A DNA stretch of 64,000 nucleotides from Plectrocnemia conspersa. Taxonomy: Eukaryota > Arthropoda > Insecta > Trichoptera > Polycentropodidae. Location of the stretch: contig VTFK01000451.1 in assembly GCA_009617715.1 (NCBI GenBank), positions 248,001-312,000 on the forward strand, written 5' to 3'. This document shows, piece by piece, positions 13,040 to 25,009 of this stretch. The notes under the pieces were generated by a model. The model was not told where the DNA came from, searched no databases, and worked only from the letters and a program-made list of their open reading frames with translations. A program made the translations under genes and the position numbers. Each line of letters begins with the position of its first letter. Positions within the stretch are counted from its first letter, which is position 1.

Positions 13040-13910
13040 CAGTTGTTGCAAAGGGTTGAACGCCGAAAGATATGATATCGTCGGTGAATAAATATGGCAA
13101 CACTAACGGCCAACGATGTAATTAATCGGTTGAATTCAACCGGCCATTAGAGTTGTAGGCAATATTTAACCGGTGGTACTAATTAGGTCCGCGCTCCACG
13201 GGGCGATATCAGTTGCCCAAATATTTCCTGCTAATTAATACTTTATCTCATTGCCATATTTCGTTTTTCCATTACGGCCGGGCCGTGCTTAATTTCGCAA
13301 TAATAGTAAAGCGATCAGATTATACCTACGTGGTCGTTTATGAATGCACGTTTTTGTATTAAGCCATCGGCCCTATCGGCAATCATATCATTTTGCCTCG
13401 AAACACTAACGAGCCTGCTTTAGCGTCACATTAGGGTTCAATTTTCAGCCTCACACCGCCTGCAATTTAACACGGGGCCCCAAAGGTCCCGCCGCCTCCC
13501 TTATTTCAATGAACAAAATGGTCATACGTATAATAAAACGTTTTCGAAAGGGGCTTAACACTTTTTCGGCCCACGCGAACCCTCGAGATAAGATCGCCTG
13601 CACAAATGGTGGAACTAAAGCGTGAATAGAGATATCCAATAAAGATAACACTATAGGGGGCCGGGCGGGTGGTGCGGGGCAATCCGAGGGCCATTTGGAT
13701 CCGGTGTGGAAAGTTATACCGACAGGAAGTAATGATACCCCTTCTAAAGTTGCCGTTTACCTCTTGTTTGATCCGGGTAATTTTCGAACGGTACTACAGC
13801 CGTGAAATACGCGCGTACGCAAATTAAACGATAAAAATAATACGTAAGTGGCGTGCCGAGGCTTTATTTTGCGGTTGTCAGACCAAAATGGCCTTATGAT
13901 GTATTATTTA
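13040..13910. other. Candidate regulatory island (largest GC-rich island of the left half)
   Basis: About 850 bp of markedly higher GC content, with CpG-containing words such as 'cattacggccgggccgtgc' near 13272, CTAATTAATA at 13230-13239, and a GC-rich block at 13450-13500. Two overlapping short minus-strand frames at 13451-13694 are in different phases and match no family I recognise, so they do not argue for a gene. The sequence is unique within the window. A cluster of cis-regulatory elements is the most economical reading, but it is inferred. Confidence 0.32.
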
Positions 13911-14284
13911 AGGAAAACGTCGTACGCTAACCTAATTTGGCCATTTTATAGTTTAGCACATGATTGATTAATTAATTTAATTCATAAAAAAAATAATTAT
14001 TAAAATTGTATTGTGAAAGTATTAATGGCTGATAATCTGATTATATTTTTTATAGCTTTTGTAAAATAAAACCGGAACTTGTGTTAAAAAAAAGTATTGT
14101 GGCATTATTAGACTGAAATTGATAATTACCTATTGTATTATTTGTAAATTGATATGATTTTACCAGTTCAATAAATGCAAATGAACGTTTTTCTGTGTAT
14201 AATTAAATATAACAAACTAACCATTGGCAAAACAATTTTCCCTCAAAAAGAGTAACGAACAATTTTAATGTGAAATTAAAGTAG

Positions 14285-15000
14285 AAGCTATGCTGTTTCA
14301 CTAAATAATGAACACGCGATCCCGCGTAAGATTCCAGCTGGAGTCCTCAGGGAATTTTGCTCTGGCCGTTCCTCTTTATATTGTATACGAACCGTATTCC
14401 AAAAATAAAAAAAATACGCGGTTATCTATGTACGCCGATGATATAGCTATTTTAACAAGTACTTATGGTCTTAAAGTAATCGAAAATAAATAACAACAAT
14501 CTTTTGAAATCTAAAATAAATATTTTAAGAGGTAAAATGAAAATCAACCGAATTAAAACAGAAGCAATTACAATATTTTCACAAAACGTTAAAAACTTTG
14601 CTACTACTTCTTCTAAATGAAGAGGACAATAACGTAAAGTAGAAAACAAGCGTTAAACACTTGGACTCCAAGTTTGAATTTAATAAACGTATTCTGGAAT
14701 TTCGCTCGAAATGGTTTGCCGCCATTGCGGCCCTTAGATCGACTTTTAATAGAAAAAGCACACTAACGAGAAAAAAATTAATCTATAAACAATTATTCAA
14801 ACCCATTTTAACATATGCCTATACGGTGTGGAGTGACAATAGTAATACAATTTTTATAAATTACAAGTCTATTTTTATAAATTACAACACTTTTTTCACT
14901 AGTCTTAAAAAAATCAAAACCTTTGAATACCAATAATTAAAGAACACCTAAAAATATAATATAAATATCTCGCCAAACCACACTAACCCACTAATTATTA
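14285..15000 (+). pseudogene. Jockey-type LINE RT relic, palm to C-terminus
   Basis: Decayed non-LTR retrotransposon ORF2. After 14319 one frame gives IPRKIPAGVLREF, a degraded 'GVPQGSVL' box. YADDIAILTS, carrying the catalytic Asp pair, is at about 14431-14460. MKINRIKTEAI follows at about 14536-14568. The stretch at 14661-14830 reads LDSKFEFNKRILEFRSKW, then FAAIAALRSTFNRKSTLTRK, then QLFKPILTYAYTVWSD. This is the thumb/connection region of Jockey-type RTs. Several frameshifts and stops are present. It shares the FNRKS.LT motif and order with the piece at 34.3 kb, so both derive from one family. No 3' tail is clearly delimited. Confidence 0.82.
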
Positions 15001-15009
15001 ATTAGTGTG

Positions 15010-16575
15010 TCTGTTGAATTATTTGTAATATTGAAATAAACGTATGTATTTAGAAAAAAAAAATATTAAATACGGGATGTATTGTAATATCACGAGACTA
15101 AAAAATACTATAAATTTTAAAATCTTACACATGTTTCAGATCAAAAATCACCAGAATAAATATGATATTGAGTGATAATATTGCCGAAAGTCTTCTATAT
15201 ACGAGTTTGGATCAGGCTTTAAGATTTACCTCACGAACTGTGAGTTTTTAAACTATTTGTTACATATATATGGGTAATGAAAGATTAATCTTATCGTCGA
15301 CCGACCTAAATCATCTGATCCGGTCTCTATAAAATAGCTGACAACTGAACTCACACGGACAGCTGACATTTAACGCTCACTTCTTTTAGAGTGAGACATT
15401 CGAGCTGCACTATATTTGAGATTAGGACGCGTCGATATATCAATTCCAAGATCTTGTCGTCGATATGTCGATGCAAGATGGCAGCATCGTTCACATGCCG
15501 ACATAGCATTGAAAGGATGGTGTTTCCAATTAAGTAAATTAAAAACACCGTCTATCTCTGATGTCGAAGCTAACAAAACCGTCGAATTACCTCTACAAAT
15601 CTTTGAATATGGCTGAAACTAGTACTTTTATCTGATCAAAGCCATTGTAAGTAGGAGCAACCAGCAACATTAGATTCGTTAATTCACACGTCGGTTTAGT
15701 ATATAATCTTGCAAAGTATGCAATCCCATTACGCTTTTTTTTGTTAGTCACTACCTTTAAGTATGTAAGACTACTTTTAAGCTTCTGCTTTTGATTATTA
15801 TCTGTTTTACTATGAATAACCGCGCTTGTTTTGAACAAAAACACGATTGTATAAAACTGTATTACTAGTTCATTCATTAAACCATTATATAATTAAAGTA
15901 AATATATACTTGAATTCATATTATACCATAAATATTCTTATGCAAATATAAAAATAAATTATTGCTATACAAATATAATCCACTATCATGTACATTACGT
16001 ATATGTAATACATATTAAATACGATCGGCCTAAATTAGTATCCATATACATTACTTGGGAAAATTAAACCCCCGGTTATTCTATCATCCTTTGGTTTCGG
16101 GCTGTGTCAGTTGTCACGATCACTATCATATGATCTCGCAGGATTTGCGTTCAACAAAACACAATTATATATCAGACGGGACGACAACCCATATATAATA
16201 TAAAATAGTTAAATCTGAGCATCTACAGCTTCGAAAACAATCAATATACACGATATTATGATACATACGAATAATATAATGGCTAAGGTCGATTATTATT
16301 TATCATTTCATGTATGTAAATAAGCAAAGTTAAATACATATTCATCATGGCATGACTATGTTTCGCCCCCGCGTGAGACTAATGAATTATAGCTGACAGG
16401 TTTATTATTTATTGACCCATTACAATATATATATATTATAATTAATGAGAGGGTTCTTTTTATTAGTTTACTGTTGTTACATTATTAAAAAGGTAAAATG
16501 TAGGTTCAAAAATATGTCTAGATCAATTTATTAAGTAATTTAATTATTATATTGTATAATTAAGCATTCAGGTAT
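15010..16575. other. Unassigned sequence, with a mixed-composition patch
   Basis: The patch at about 15170-15720 is less AT-rich. It carries 'cgtcgatatatc' and 'cgtcgatatgtcgatgc' words at 15430-15475 and overlapping minus-strand frames. None of these frames resembles a family I know. The rest is AT-rich and featureless. The patch could be an old repeat or a regulatory island. Confidence 0.3.
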
Positions 16576-16580
16576 TATAT

Positions 16581-16634
16581 AAGTAGTACTAAGAATTCTC
16601 ATTTTTCAAAAAATGAGAATTCTTAGTACTACTT
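16581..16634. repeat. Perfect long palindrome (26-bp arms)
   Basis: The left arm at 16581-16606 begins aagtagtactaagaattctc. It is the exact reverse complement of the right arm at 16609-16634, with only 2 bases between them. It would form a stable hairpin or cruciform. Perfect identity over 26 bp suggests a recent origin: a fold-back mini-element or an insertion scar. No target duplication is obvious. Confidence 0.9.
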
Positions 16635-16976
16635 TTCGATTTTCTTAAGAATTATCGGAAAATTTTAATGATAAACAAATATATGTAATATATAGCATGT
16701 AATTATATTTATACAGTATAAAATTGTAGAAATATTATTGTATGTAAAATTTCTTTACTGTTGTTATTTTTCTAATAATTTTAAGCATATAGAGCATATA
16801 TCATCTAAATCAAAATGGGATTTGCTTGTTCTTTTTTGTTAAAAAATTTTAAGTGGTGAAAGTTTTTTTATAGTTTTGTGTCAATATTGATTTAGTCGAC
16901 AACAGGGCTTTTAACAAGTAAATAAAACTGTAAGTTGTTGGTTTTATTGCTTGTCGATTAAAATATGTTATTTTAA

Positions 16977-17511
16977 CCATTTAAGGAGTATCGCCGTACA
17001 TGTACGGCGGTCAATCTTTCACTGTTTTGAGATACATCAGATAGTTAAATATTTACAAATATAACTGAAGAAATGTCGAATAAAAATATATTTTTATAAT
17101 ATTTTTTTTAATTTGATCAAATCATTTCTCTAGAATATAATACCAATAAATTAAAGAGTACGAAATGAATTAACATAACAAAAAAAATTATATTAATTTT
17201 ATAAGAAATATTGAAAGCTTCTGTGTAATTATAAAACATCCACAAAAGCCAAATTATATATAATAAATTAACGAAAATTTACACTAGAAAAGTGTTAAAA
17301 TATATTATGAAAACATACTAATACAAAAATGTATTGAATAAATCAAAGCAAAAAAACGTTGCAAATCATTGATGTTTTCGGTAATTTACTATAAATGTAA
17401 CATCAATTACTAATAAATAAACAATAACAAAAATAATTATGGAAAAATAAATGAAATTAACTTACACTAACTAGCAAATTAACAAATGTTTATAAATTGA
17501 CTCACTACTCA
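16977..17511 (+). mobile_element. TTAA-flanked piggyBac-like MITE, copy A
   Basis: This non-coding repeat of about 530 bp begins directly after TTAA (16973-16976) with ccatttaaggagtatcg and an 18-bp perfect palindrome cgccgtacatgtacggcg at 16992-17009. It ends with an 'aaattgactcactactc' block next to another TTAA (17512-17515). A second diverged copy at 43.2-44.3 kb matches over its length, including both ends. TTAA targets and a C-rich terminal start are the hallmarks of piggyBac-type elements. No transposase is encoded. The right border is inferred by comparison with copy B. Confidence 0.68.
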
Positions 17512-17515
17512 TTAA

Positions 17516-18240
17516 ATATTAAATATTTTAATATTTTTTTAACTAATGATAAAGTGAAATCTATGAATTTTAATAATTCTATGGACTCGTGATTTGTTAA
17601 AATCAAAGGATCAAAACGGATCGGTCTACTTCGATTGATACAGAGTTAGGAAGAAATGTTGGACTTCCGCACTTATACCTAATTCGAAAGAATATTAGCA
17701 ATACCAGTTCTTGCTACTTTACTTTTTGCATATTTCAAAAACTATAAAAAAATCTTTGGGTTATTAAAAAAACTATATTCAAGTAACTCTGTGGAAAGCC
17801 CTCATACATTTTTACAATATGCCGATTCCTATGTAAGTGTTTTTTTCTTATCTGATCATTAGCAAATATAAGGCCGAATAATATATTTAAAAAAATTCTA
17901 TTTAAATATGATACTTTCTATAAATATACTATAGCGCAAATCGTCAGTTATAAAATTATGCAACACTCACACATACATACGCCAATTAGTAAACGACGCC
18001 GATTACCATATTTAATAAAGTGAATATGATTGGTTTTAGATTTAAATTTTAAATTTGATTTGCTGTTGAAATGAAAATACATAATTCTTGTATACATTCG
18101 TTTAAGCTATAGGAATTTACTTGTGAGATGAATGTAAAAGTTATGTCGCAAAAATACGAGTGGAATTAAAAATAGTAGATGAACCATTGAGCGTCAAGGG
18201 CAGGACTCAACCGTGAGCATCGGAGTTCAGCAGATCAAGT
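17516..18240. other. AT-rich non-coding stretch
   Basis: No gene or bounded repeat recognised. A mixed patch at 17590-17720 is unassigned. Confidence 0.35.
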
Positions 18241-18245
18241 GTTTC

Positions 18246-18520
18246 TTAAGTTGAAATCGGCGTGCTGATATTGGAATAAATACACAAACCTCTAGAAGAA
18301 AGAGGGCAAAATTTTGTATCAATACAGGTGATATTGTTTCAAAAGCTCTCTTGAAATCCAAGAAAACTGCGCTATTGTTTGTGTCTTTGGCTACAACCTA
18401 TCATTTATAACTACTTCTAATGTAGTCTTAAAGAACGTTTTAAAAAAAAAATGAATTCTTTTAATTGTTTATTTATCAATTTTTCCATCACCTTTTCTAT
18501 ACAAGAAATAAAGTAAGGTA
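18246..18520 (-). pseudogene. LINE RT relic, fingers/palm region, minus strand
   Basis: On the minus strand the reading begins YFISCIEKVMEKLINKQLKE (the RT 'pIS.ieKv.Ekli...l..' fingers motif). After a frame change it continues with TLEVVINDRL, then NSAVFLDFKRAFETISPVLI, which contains the first catalytic Asp region (VFLDF.RAFE). This order is the standard start of the RT domain of R1/Jockey-type LINEs. The expected 'QsGFR..hs' block between the first two motifs is degraded, and at least one stop is present. The element is in the opposite direction to the other LINE relics here. Lineage is uncertain. Confidence 0.75.
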
Positions 18521-18999
18521 ACTGTTTTTTTATGCATACTTATGCAGGTATTTGTTCACTACATGACATTCTAATTTTTGGCAATTTAGAAAGTGTCTAT
18601 TTACACTTTATTTAAGAAAATTTCATAGAAGTTGCAAATAAACGGCTAAGCATATTAAATTACATTCGTCCCTAGATGTATGTGTCAATTGTGTTATAAT
18701 TATTTGTCTTTTCAAGTTTCTTAGAATACGCCCAAATAACGGACTGACCTAGTTCATCTACAAACGATTTATATCCAAACTAACGCTTAGCGAATCATAT
18801 ATCAATAGTCATAAATTATCACCCGCAAAACTCATGTTGGGGAATATAGCAAAAAATTGGTATTATATTCAAAATGAAAATATTTCAGCTGTAATTTATT
18901 ACCGTTGTGACAGTTTTCCTCCCGTTTTACGCGTGCGTACATATGTAGATGTAGTATATACATGATACTTACACGCATACATATAATCATCCAGAATTA

Positions 19000-19270
19000 A
19001 TTAGACGATAAACCTAATCCCGCTCAGTGGCGGGAGCACACAGCCCGGTTAGATTGGGTCGAAAAATAATTAAGCAAAATGAAATTAATTCATTTAAACG
19101 CTGTCATTTGAATAAAGCACAATTAGCTTTTTACGTACGCAGAGCTTTGTTCGCTTACACAGGTTTAATTGTTAAAACCTGGCCTCTTAATGGGGAAGGT
19201 GTGTGTTTAGTATGATATACGCCCAGTAATCCCGTGCGTACTTAATGTGCATTAGTGAATGCGAAACAAA
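19000..19270. other. Candidate regulatory island with homeodomain-type words
   Basis: Higher GC with many TAATTA/TTAATTAG-type words: aattaattagacg near 18996, CTAATCCC near 19015, aataattaagc near 19066, aaattaattca near 19082. The GC-rich stretch at 19020-19060 and the word 'aacctggcctcttaatggg' near 19175 are unlike the flanks. An open frame at 19027-19215 lacks any recognisable domain and is probably chance. Enhancer function is inferred. Confidence 0.32.
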
Positions 19271-19649
19271 ATAAAACAGATTACAATTAATAAATTATGA
19301 TTATTCGTTGTTTGTAAAGTATGCACAGACTGGACGGATAAGTTTAAGGAATGTTAAATATGTATATACTAATACAAAAAAACAATGTATGTCACGTATA
19401 TATAAAAGAGCGAATGTTCCACGTTTGCTTACTTTAATTACATATTATATAAAATAAATAAAAGTATTCGACTACCTGCACTGCTTGTAAATGAACCTTG
19501 CTTTTTTTTACACAAGAAAAAAAATCGCTTATAACAAGTAACAATAAAAGCAACCAAACTAAAATTGTAGAATAATGGCTCTGATGTATCCATATATTAA
19601 AATCTAATTAATAAACACATCTCACTATAATAATTTATTTGTTAAGGAG

Positions 19650-20060
19650 AATATAGTGGGTGACTTCGCGGTTACTTTAGTCGAGTTCGGTTCTGCCCGC
19701 TCTAAAATCTCTCGGAAGTTTTCTGAGGTCACCGAGAACGGGAAGTAAAGTGGGGGTAATTTAGTCGACTTAGCCAGCTTCGAGCGCTTTCGAACATTGT
19801 CGGCAAAAGGACCGAAGTCAAAGGGACCTCAGTCGGAGCTGTTCTTTCGAGCGCGAGCGGTGATATACTTTCCCTTTCGCTCTCTCGCATGTTAAGTGAC
19901 GAGAGTGAGAGAGATAATGATATGGTGTTTCGCAAACTAAGATAGAACGAGTAACTCGGTTCAATTTTAGTATGCGTGTAAGCGTCCTATGGGTAACACG
20001 CACAAGTTATAATACCACATGCTTATCGGGGACAGACTCTTATTGAAATCTTTGAATATT
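19650..20060. other. GC-rich island with GAGA-type repeats and initiator-like word
   Basis: About 400 bp of strongly higher GC. It contains 'acctcagtcggagctg' (a TCAGT initiator-like word) at about 19827-19842 and a purine-rich GAGA tract 'gacgagagtgagagaga' with its complement 'ctttcgctctctcgc' around 19872-19915. Overlapping minus-strand frames are Ser/Arg-rich and in different phases, so they are not convincing proteins. It could be a promoter or enhancer, or the 5' UTR of a retrotransposon. A LINE relic starts about 750 bp downstream, but nothing connects them. Confidence 0.32.
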
Positions 20061-20789
20061 TTAGGGCACCAAAAGGGATTAATTATATTTTTGATAGTAT
20101 ATTCTTCTAACAGATATCGTTATTATATTTTTTTTCATATGAAATTAAATATTTAAAAAATCATTAATGGTACTTGATTTTGTTAAAAAAAATCCTTTCG
20201 AATATTCTTATGTTTTTTCCAAGATCAGTTTATATAAATGTCACACCATAACGAATTCTTATTTATAATCGATAGCGACAAATTCTAGGATAGTCACAGA
20301 TGTGGTGTTTGTATCCTGAAGTTTCATTTTTATGCCTTATGGCATTTTGCAAAAGCTGACAAAGATTTTGCGTAAATTGAATATTTACGACCGAAAAGTT
20401 TTCACTGATATTGTATTGGTGAGTCCCACACAAACTTTTTTATAATTATCAGTAGCGTAATTTTAATATTATGACAATATAAAAATTGCGATTATTTGGC
20501 ACATTTTTCGATCGCGCGCAAATATGCCAGCTGTACGTGACAGAAGCCGCCGAACGGACGTCATTCACAGCCGCCTGACGGCATATGAAATTTGGGACAG
20601 TGTGGTCGCTTACTCGAAGTCGTAGGTCTCGGCCGATTTTAGTTGTAACTTCGGTTTGGACAACTGTCAGAGAGTGTAGTGCAGACATTAAACATAAATT
20701 TAGATTTACGGAGAATCACTCAAATGCTAAACAAGTACACAGAAGACCTGGAGGTAAACCGAAAATGTTTAGCGGCATATTAAGACAAC

Positions 20790-21200
20790 TCTTAGGTATT
20801 TGATAAAGTGTGGCATCAGGTTGTATTAAATAAAATAAAAAATAACCTTTTTCATCACATTTTTATAATATTAAAGTCATTTATCATCAATCGATATTTT
20901 TTAGTTGAGGATGGAAAAAAACGAACTACTTTTTTATCCATCAATTCTAATGATTTATAGGTTATATGTCAGGGATATCGTAAAATGCATAACGCAAATC
21001 TATAAATCCTTCAACATAGATATACTAGAGAGATTCCATGCCAATGTCTTAGACTGTTAAGTAACGACTAATGGTATGTACTAAATGAGTTAATACGTCA
21101 ACATCTCAGTATCAGCTCCCTATTAGGGTAAATAGGCAGTCATAACAAAAACTTGCTAAAAAGAGTCAAACAAATAGACATAGCAACAAGTTTTACTAAC
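20790..21200 (+). pseudogene. Jockey-type LINE RT relic with palm joined to C-terminus
   Basis: One frame reads FDKVWHQVVLNKIKNNLF and then ILKSFIINRYFLVEDGKK at about 20801-20918. This is the Jockey RT palm block 'FDkVWH.gLl.Ki...l.......L.SyL.nR.F.V'. After about 21025 the sequence resumes with ERFHANVLRLL-like residues and WYVLNELIRQHLSI, the motif from the extreme end of ORF2 ('QskvLR.i.nAPWyv.N..i..dL.i'). The YADD motif and connection region are therefore missing through an internal deletion. Stops and frame changes are present. Not functional. Confidence 0.8.
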
Positions 21201-21779
21201 TAATAGCTACTAGCAAAAAAAGCTGATTACGGGAAAAAATCTAAAGAGCCTATCCCCCACAATCCACATTTATATGTCATAGAGCCTGCTGGTTGTCTTC
21301 ATAGGACAGATTGTGAAAGAAAGAAAATAAATATATTTTTTCTTAATGCGCGTTTTCCGTTAAATATAAGTTTTAGGGAAAGCAAATATTTTGTATATTA
21401 TCTGTGGTGACTAAAAAAAACGAAGAAGGTATTATTAAAGAACTTTTTAAATATTTTATAGACTCTCTATCTTTATTTTCTAAGTATGTCTTGTATTTAT
21501 ATAATATACATTACCATCATAATAATTATAAGGGTTCACATCATATAAAGATACCACACACAGTAATAATTATTTAACGGACACAATATTCTTATAACTT
21601 TGCTCCTTGTTAGCCTTTGTGGCTTTGATCAAATAATTTTATAAAATACAAATAAGCATTAATCAAAGAGGGTTTGTTTTGGTAAAACACATGTGGTGTA
21701 CCCTCAAACACACATACACATACATATGTGTACTTTAATCCACTGGAAAATATTAAAATATTATTGAAATAAATCAGTA

Positions 21780-22460
21780 CGTATTTATGGGGGTATGTTG
21801 TGAGCGAATTAGTGAAAGGTAAGTGCGAGCGTGCCAGCCCTGGTCGAATTAGGCTCTCAGGGATTTTACTACAAATAATTAACTAATTATATGAGAAATT
21901 AATCTCACTTCCTGAGCTCAAGGGTGAGCTTCCCTTTTGCTGTATATTCACGCTATATACGCATCCACAAACACCGCATATATTATTCCACGTGACGTGT
22001 TCTAGTTTTTGGCTTAAAAGGTTCAATGCGTTGTTCACCGCGAATTGCTCTTTTCCGATAGGTATATTAATTTAAAGGAGAGATTTAATTAGAAAGCTGT
22101 ATAAAGATGAAATATATATATAAATGTTAACAAAATTGTTTGTGACAGTACTATTTATTAATTACAACTAATAACATTTTTCAAATATTTTTAATTGTAT
22201 TTTTTAAATAATATATCATACGCGTAAAACTGTTATCGATGTCTGCTAAACTCTCCAAAATATGCGGATACGCAGCAGTTTCCCTATAATAACCGTTATT
22301 GCAGCCCAGGTAGAAACTAAAACAACACACACTCGTTTTTTCGTGCGACGTATACGACTTTATTTTTGTGACTCGGCTCTAGCACGCGCGGATGTATGTG
22401 TGTAAAAATTGGAAGTTGTGACGTTCGCTGATTTAAAGAAACTTACTCGCATGACCTTAA
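21780..22460. other. Candidate regulatory islands (21.78-22.09 and 22.23-22.46 kb)
   Basis: Two higher-GC patches. The first contains 'gtgaaaggtaagtgcgagcg' near 21813, which has the form of a strong 5' splice donor (AAAG|GTAAGT), and AATTAACTAATTA at 21878-21890. The second has 'ttgcagcccaggtag' near 22301, in the form of a 3' acceptor. There is no open frame linking them, so I treat the splice-like words as chance and the patches as regulatory candidates. Confidence 0.28.
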
Positions 22461-22464
22461 ATAA

Positions 22465-23430
22465 TTTGTATCATTTAGAATCCAAATGGCAATTTTATAC
22501 TATAATTTATTTTAAGTGCAGAAACAAGCGCAAAATATGCATAGACAAAAAAGTAAACATAGCTGTATATTTGTATTTTTAGCGTTTGTACTCAAATATG
22601 TGTTCTCATTAAATTTTATTAGTTTAATTGTAAATCGCGTGTATTAATAAAAAAATGCGATAAAAACTCTACTAAGCAAATAGAACAGTGTTGCGTATAT
22701 CTATACAGATTTCTCTTCTTATAAATGGATTATGATTTTATTATCCGATAAACCGTATTCGTTTCGCGTTCGAAATCATCACGTACCGGTTAGGGGATAT
22801 GAAAAAAAATACACGAAAAAAGAATTACATATCGCCTCGAATATAATATTCGTTTCGTAAACTTGGGAGATTTCTCATGAGGTGCCTATGCCGAATTTTT
22901 CAGCGTGATAAAAAAATGAGGGCTGTTAAAAAAACGTAACTCGGAGCGAGAAGGTGGCGGAAAACTCTGTTATGTTTTTATGTTGATGATATAAAAATAT
23001 TTTATTCGCCGGCGAGCAATTGATTTCGTGTGTTGAATAAAAGTAGATGAAAGTGAAGTGAGTAGATTGGGGAAATGAGCTCGGGGAAGTATCCGGAATA
23101 TAAAGTAATCCCCCAGAGTGGCGACGAGATAAAGATATGTCAAACTGAATAAAACTGACAAAATCTCATTTTTTTTAACATCACCGCTTCGTAGAGAGAT
23201 GACGGGTTATTTCTTAACTTATACGCGACCCGAGGGATGCCAAGATGCGTTTGTGCCGCCCTAGACAAAAGCAGTATAAATATTTTAATATTTATTATAA
23301 TCGCGTATGAGACATGAAAACGAATTACAATTTAAGGTATATAAACATATCTATTTTGTATCAGGGGTGAAATAGCTCATTGGGAACATTTTTAGTTTTT
23401 CCTGGATACACTTAAGATTTAAGTAAATCT
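22465..23430. other. Mixed AT-rich stretch
   Basis: No recognisable gene. Short moderate-GC patches occur near 22760-22800 and 23200-23270. A 63-codon minus-strand frame at 22970-23161 shows no family features. Confidence 0.35.
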
Positions 23431-23444
23431 CATAAACACTGATT

Positions 23445-23690
23445 TTTCAAAAGACTTTTGATGAAATTGACCATGTTTTACTTCTAAAATCAGTTTAGAT
23501 TTCGATTTGCATACTTTTTAGGTCGTTGTCAGTGTGTTTAATATGGGAAACACACGTCGTTTCATTACACTGCTACGTCGGAAAATTCTTAAGGTTCTAT
23601 GTCGACCCATTAATGTTTGTGTGAGAGTAAGGAGCAATAACTTGTTTCGAATATAAAGCCTTAACGAAAAAAGAGAGCTCGGGGCAAAAC
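23445..23690 (+). pseudogene. Possible LINE RT palm relic
   Basis: The sequence KDFDEIDHVLLLKS at about 23453-23494 resembles the RT palm block 'KAFD.VdH..LL.KL'. Downstream, broken frames around 23560-23640 give a degraded region where the 'GVPQGS' box should be. Only the first block is persuasive, and a stop follows it within a few residues. It could be a short relic of the family seen at 2.1 kb. Moderate to low confidence. Confidence 0.42.
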
Positions 23691-23694
23691 AATT

Positions 23695-25005
23695 GCATTA
23701 TTAATTATAAATATTTTACGGACCACTTTTTAATTTACATTAATCACAAGACGATAATTACTCGTATGCAGCCCCAAAAATTACTCTTTGTTTGTAAAGG
23801 ATGTGCGATAGGGATAAACACAAAATAACTATTGTTATTTCTACCTCCTTGTTAGCAATCGCCAAAAGGCGTAAAAATACTCGTGAGTGTATCTAAAAAG
23901 TAATCTGCGATTTGCTAGAGCTGTCTTGAATCAGCACTATAAAAGATATATGATTTGGTTACAGAGGCACAGATAGGCAGATGGAAAAATACCCTCATGA
24001 GACCCAAATCCAAAGATTTCTAGCACAAGGCACATCAACTAATTATCTACTCTTACTTTTCTCCGATAACTTTAAAATATTTCTTTAAATAGAATTCATT
24101 GATGATTTTAGAAAACTTTAATTTAATGTTCACAATCTATGCGCGTAGTCAGCCGCTAATAAATTATTATTTAGCATGACAATTTTCATTCCAAACCCAA
24201 TTTTAGAGCACCTATTTTATTTAAGATGTATTTTGAGAGCTTGTAATTACTCTAAAGTAGTTATCATTGGTCTGGTTGCCAAATAATACAACTAACTCAC
24301 CTTTAAAAGTAGAGATTTAAACATTGTTTCTCAGATACATGTATAATAAAGGGTCGGAATAGCGTAGTCTAATAAAACTTTATGTAATTTTAAAGTCAAA
24401 ATAATAATGTGTTTATAAAGAAATTGTCTGTTTAAAAGAATCCAGAATAAATTTATTAACTGTAAGCCTAATGCAAACATTTATCATTGAATCATTAGGA
24501 GTTCAAAAGATCAGCCAAGAATCAAACATAAATAAATCTAGAATACGGTCGCTGGTGTGAAAAGAAATTTTCCACCGGCCAATAGACCCCACTTACTATA
24601 CGTAGTTTCTGAATTCTGTCGTAGAGCGCCAGTTATGATTGGTTTTGGGTGACATTTCTTAAAACAGATACTAACTATAATAATAGTCTAGTAGACTAAG
24701 CTTCTATTGAAGGTTATCATCATTTAAATACCAATCAGTATATTTTAATAGTTAAATACCTATTTATATGGAAAAAATTAGCAAAAATTCTAAAGCATAC
24801 TATTTACATATGTTTAAAAAATAATTGGCACATCTATAAAAACAATTTGATTTTGTTTGTAATTTTTTGTTCGTGCAAAATCCACTAAAAATATAAAGTT
24901 CAGCTGCTTTATAATTAAGTAGTTTTCATGGTAATTTAATAAAACGAACATTACTAAATAAATAATATTGTGGTATGTCTATCGTATAATTTAAAGTTTA
25001 TGGTC
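23695..25005. other. AT-rich non-coding stretch
   Basis: No gene, RNA gene or bounded repeat recognised. A mixed-composition patch near 24540-24660 is unassigned. Confidence 0.35.
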
Positions 25006-25009
25006 GCAA

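Noticed and set aside
13451..13694. Two overlapping minus-strand frames
   Set aside because: They are in different phases over the same DNA, have no family features, and fit chance in GC-rich sequence.
15350..15877. Minus-strand frames as a gene
   Set aside because: Three overlapping frames in different phases with no recognisable domain; composition patch left unassigned.
21813..22315. Splice donor-like ggtaagt and acceptor-like ttgcagcccagg words
   Set aside because: No open frame on either side joins them; single consensus matches occur by chance in this much sequence.
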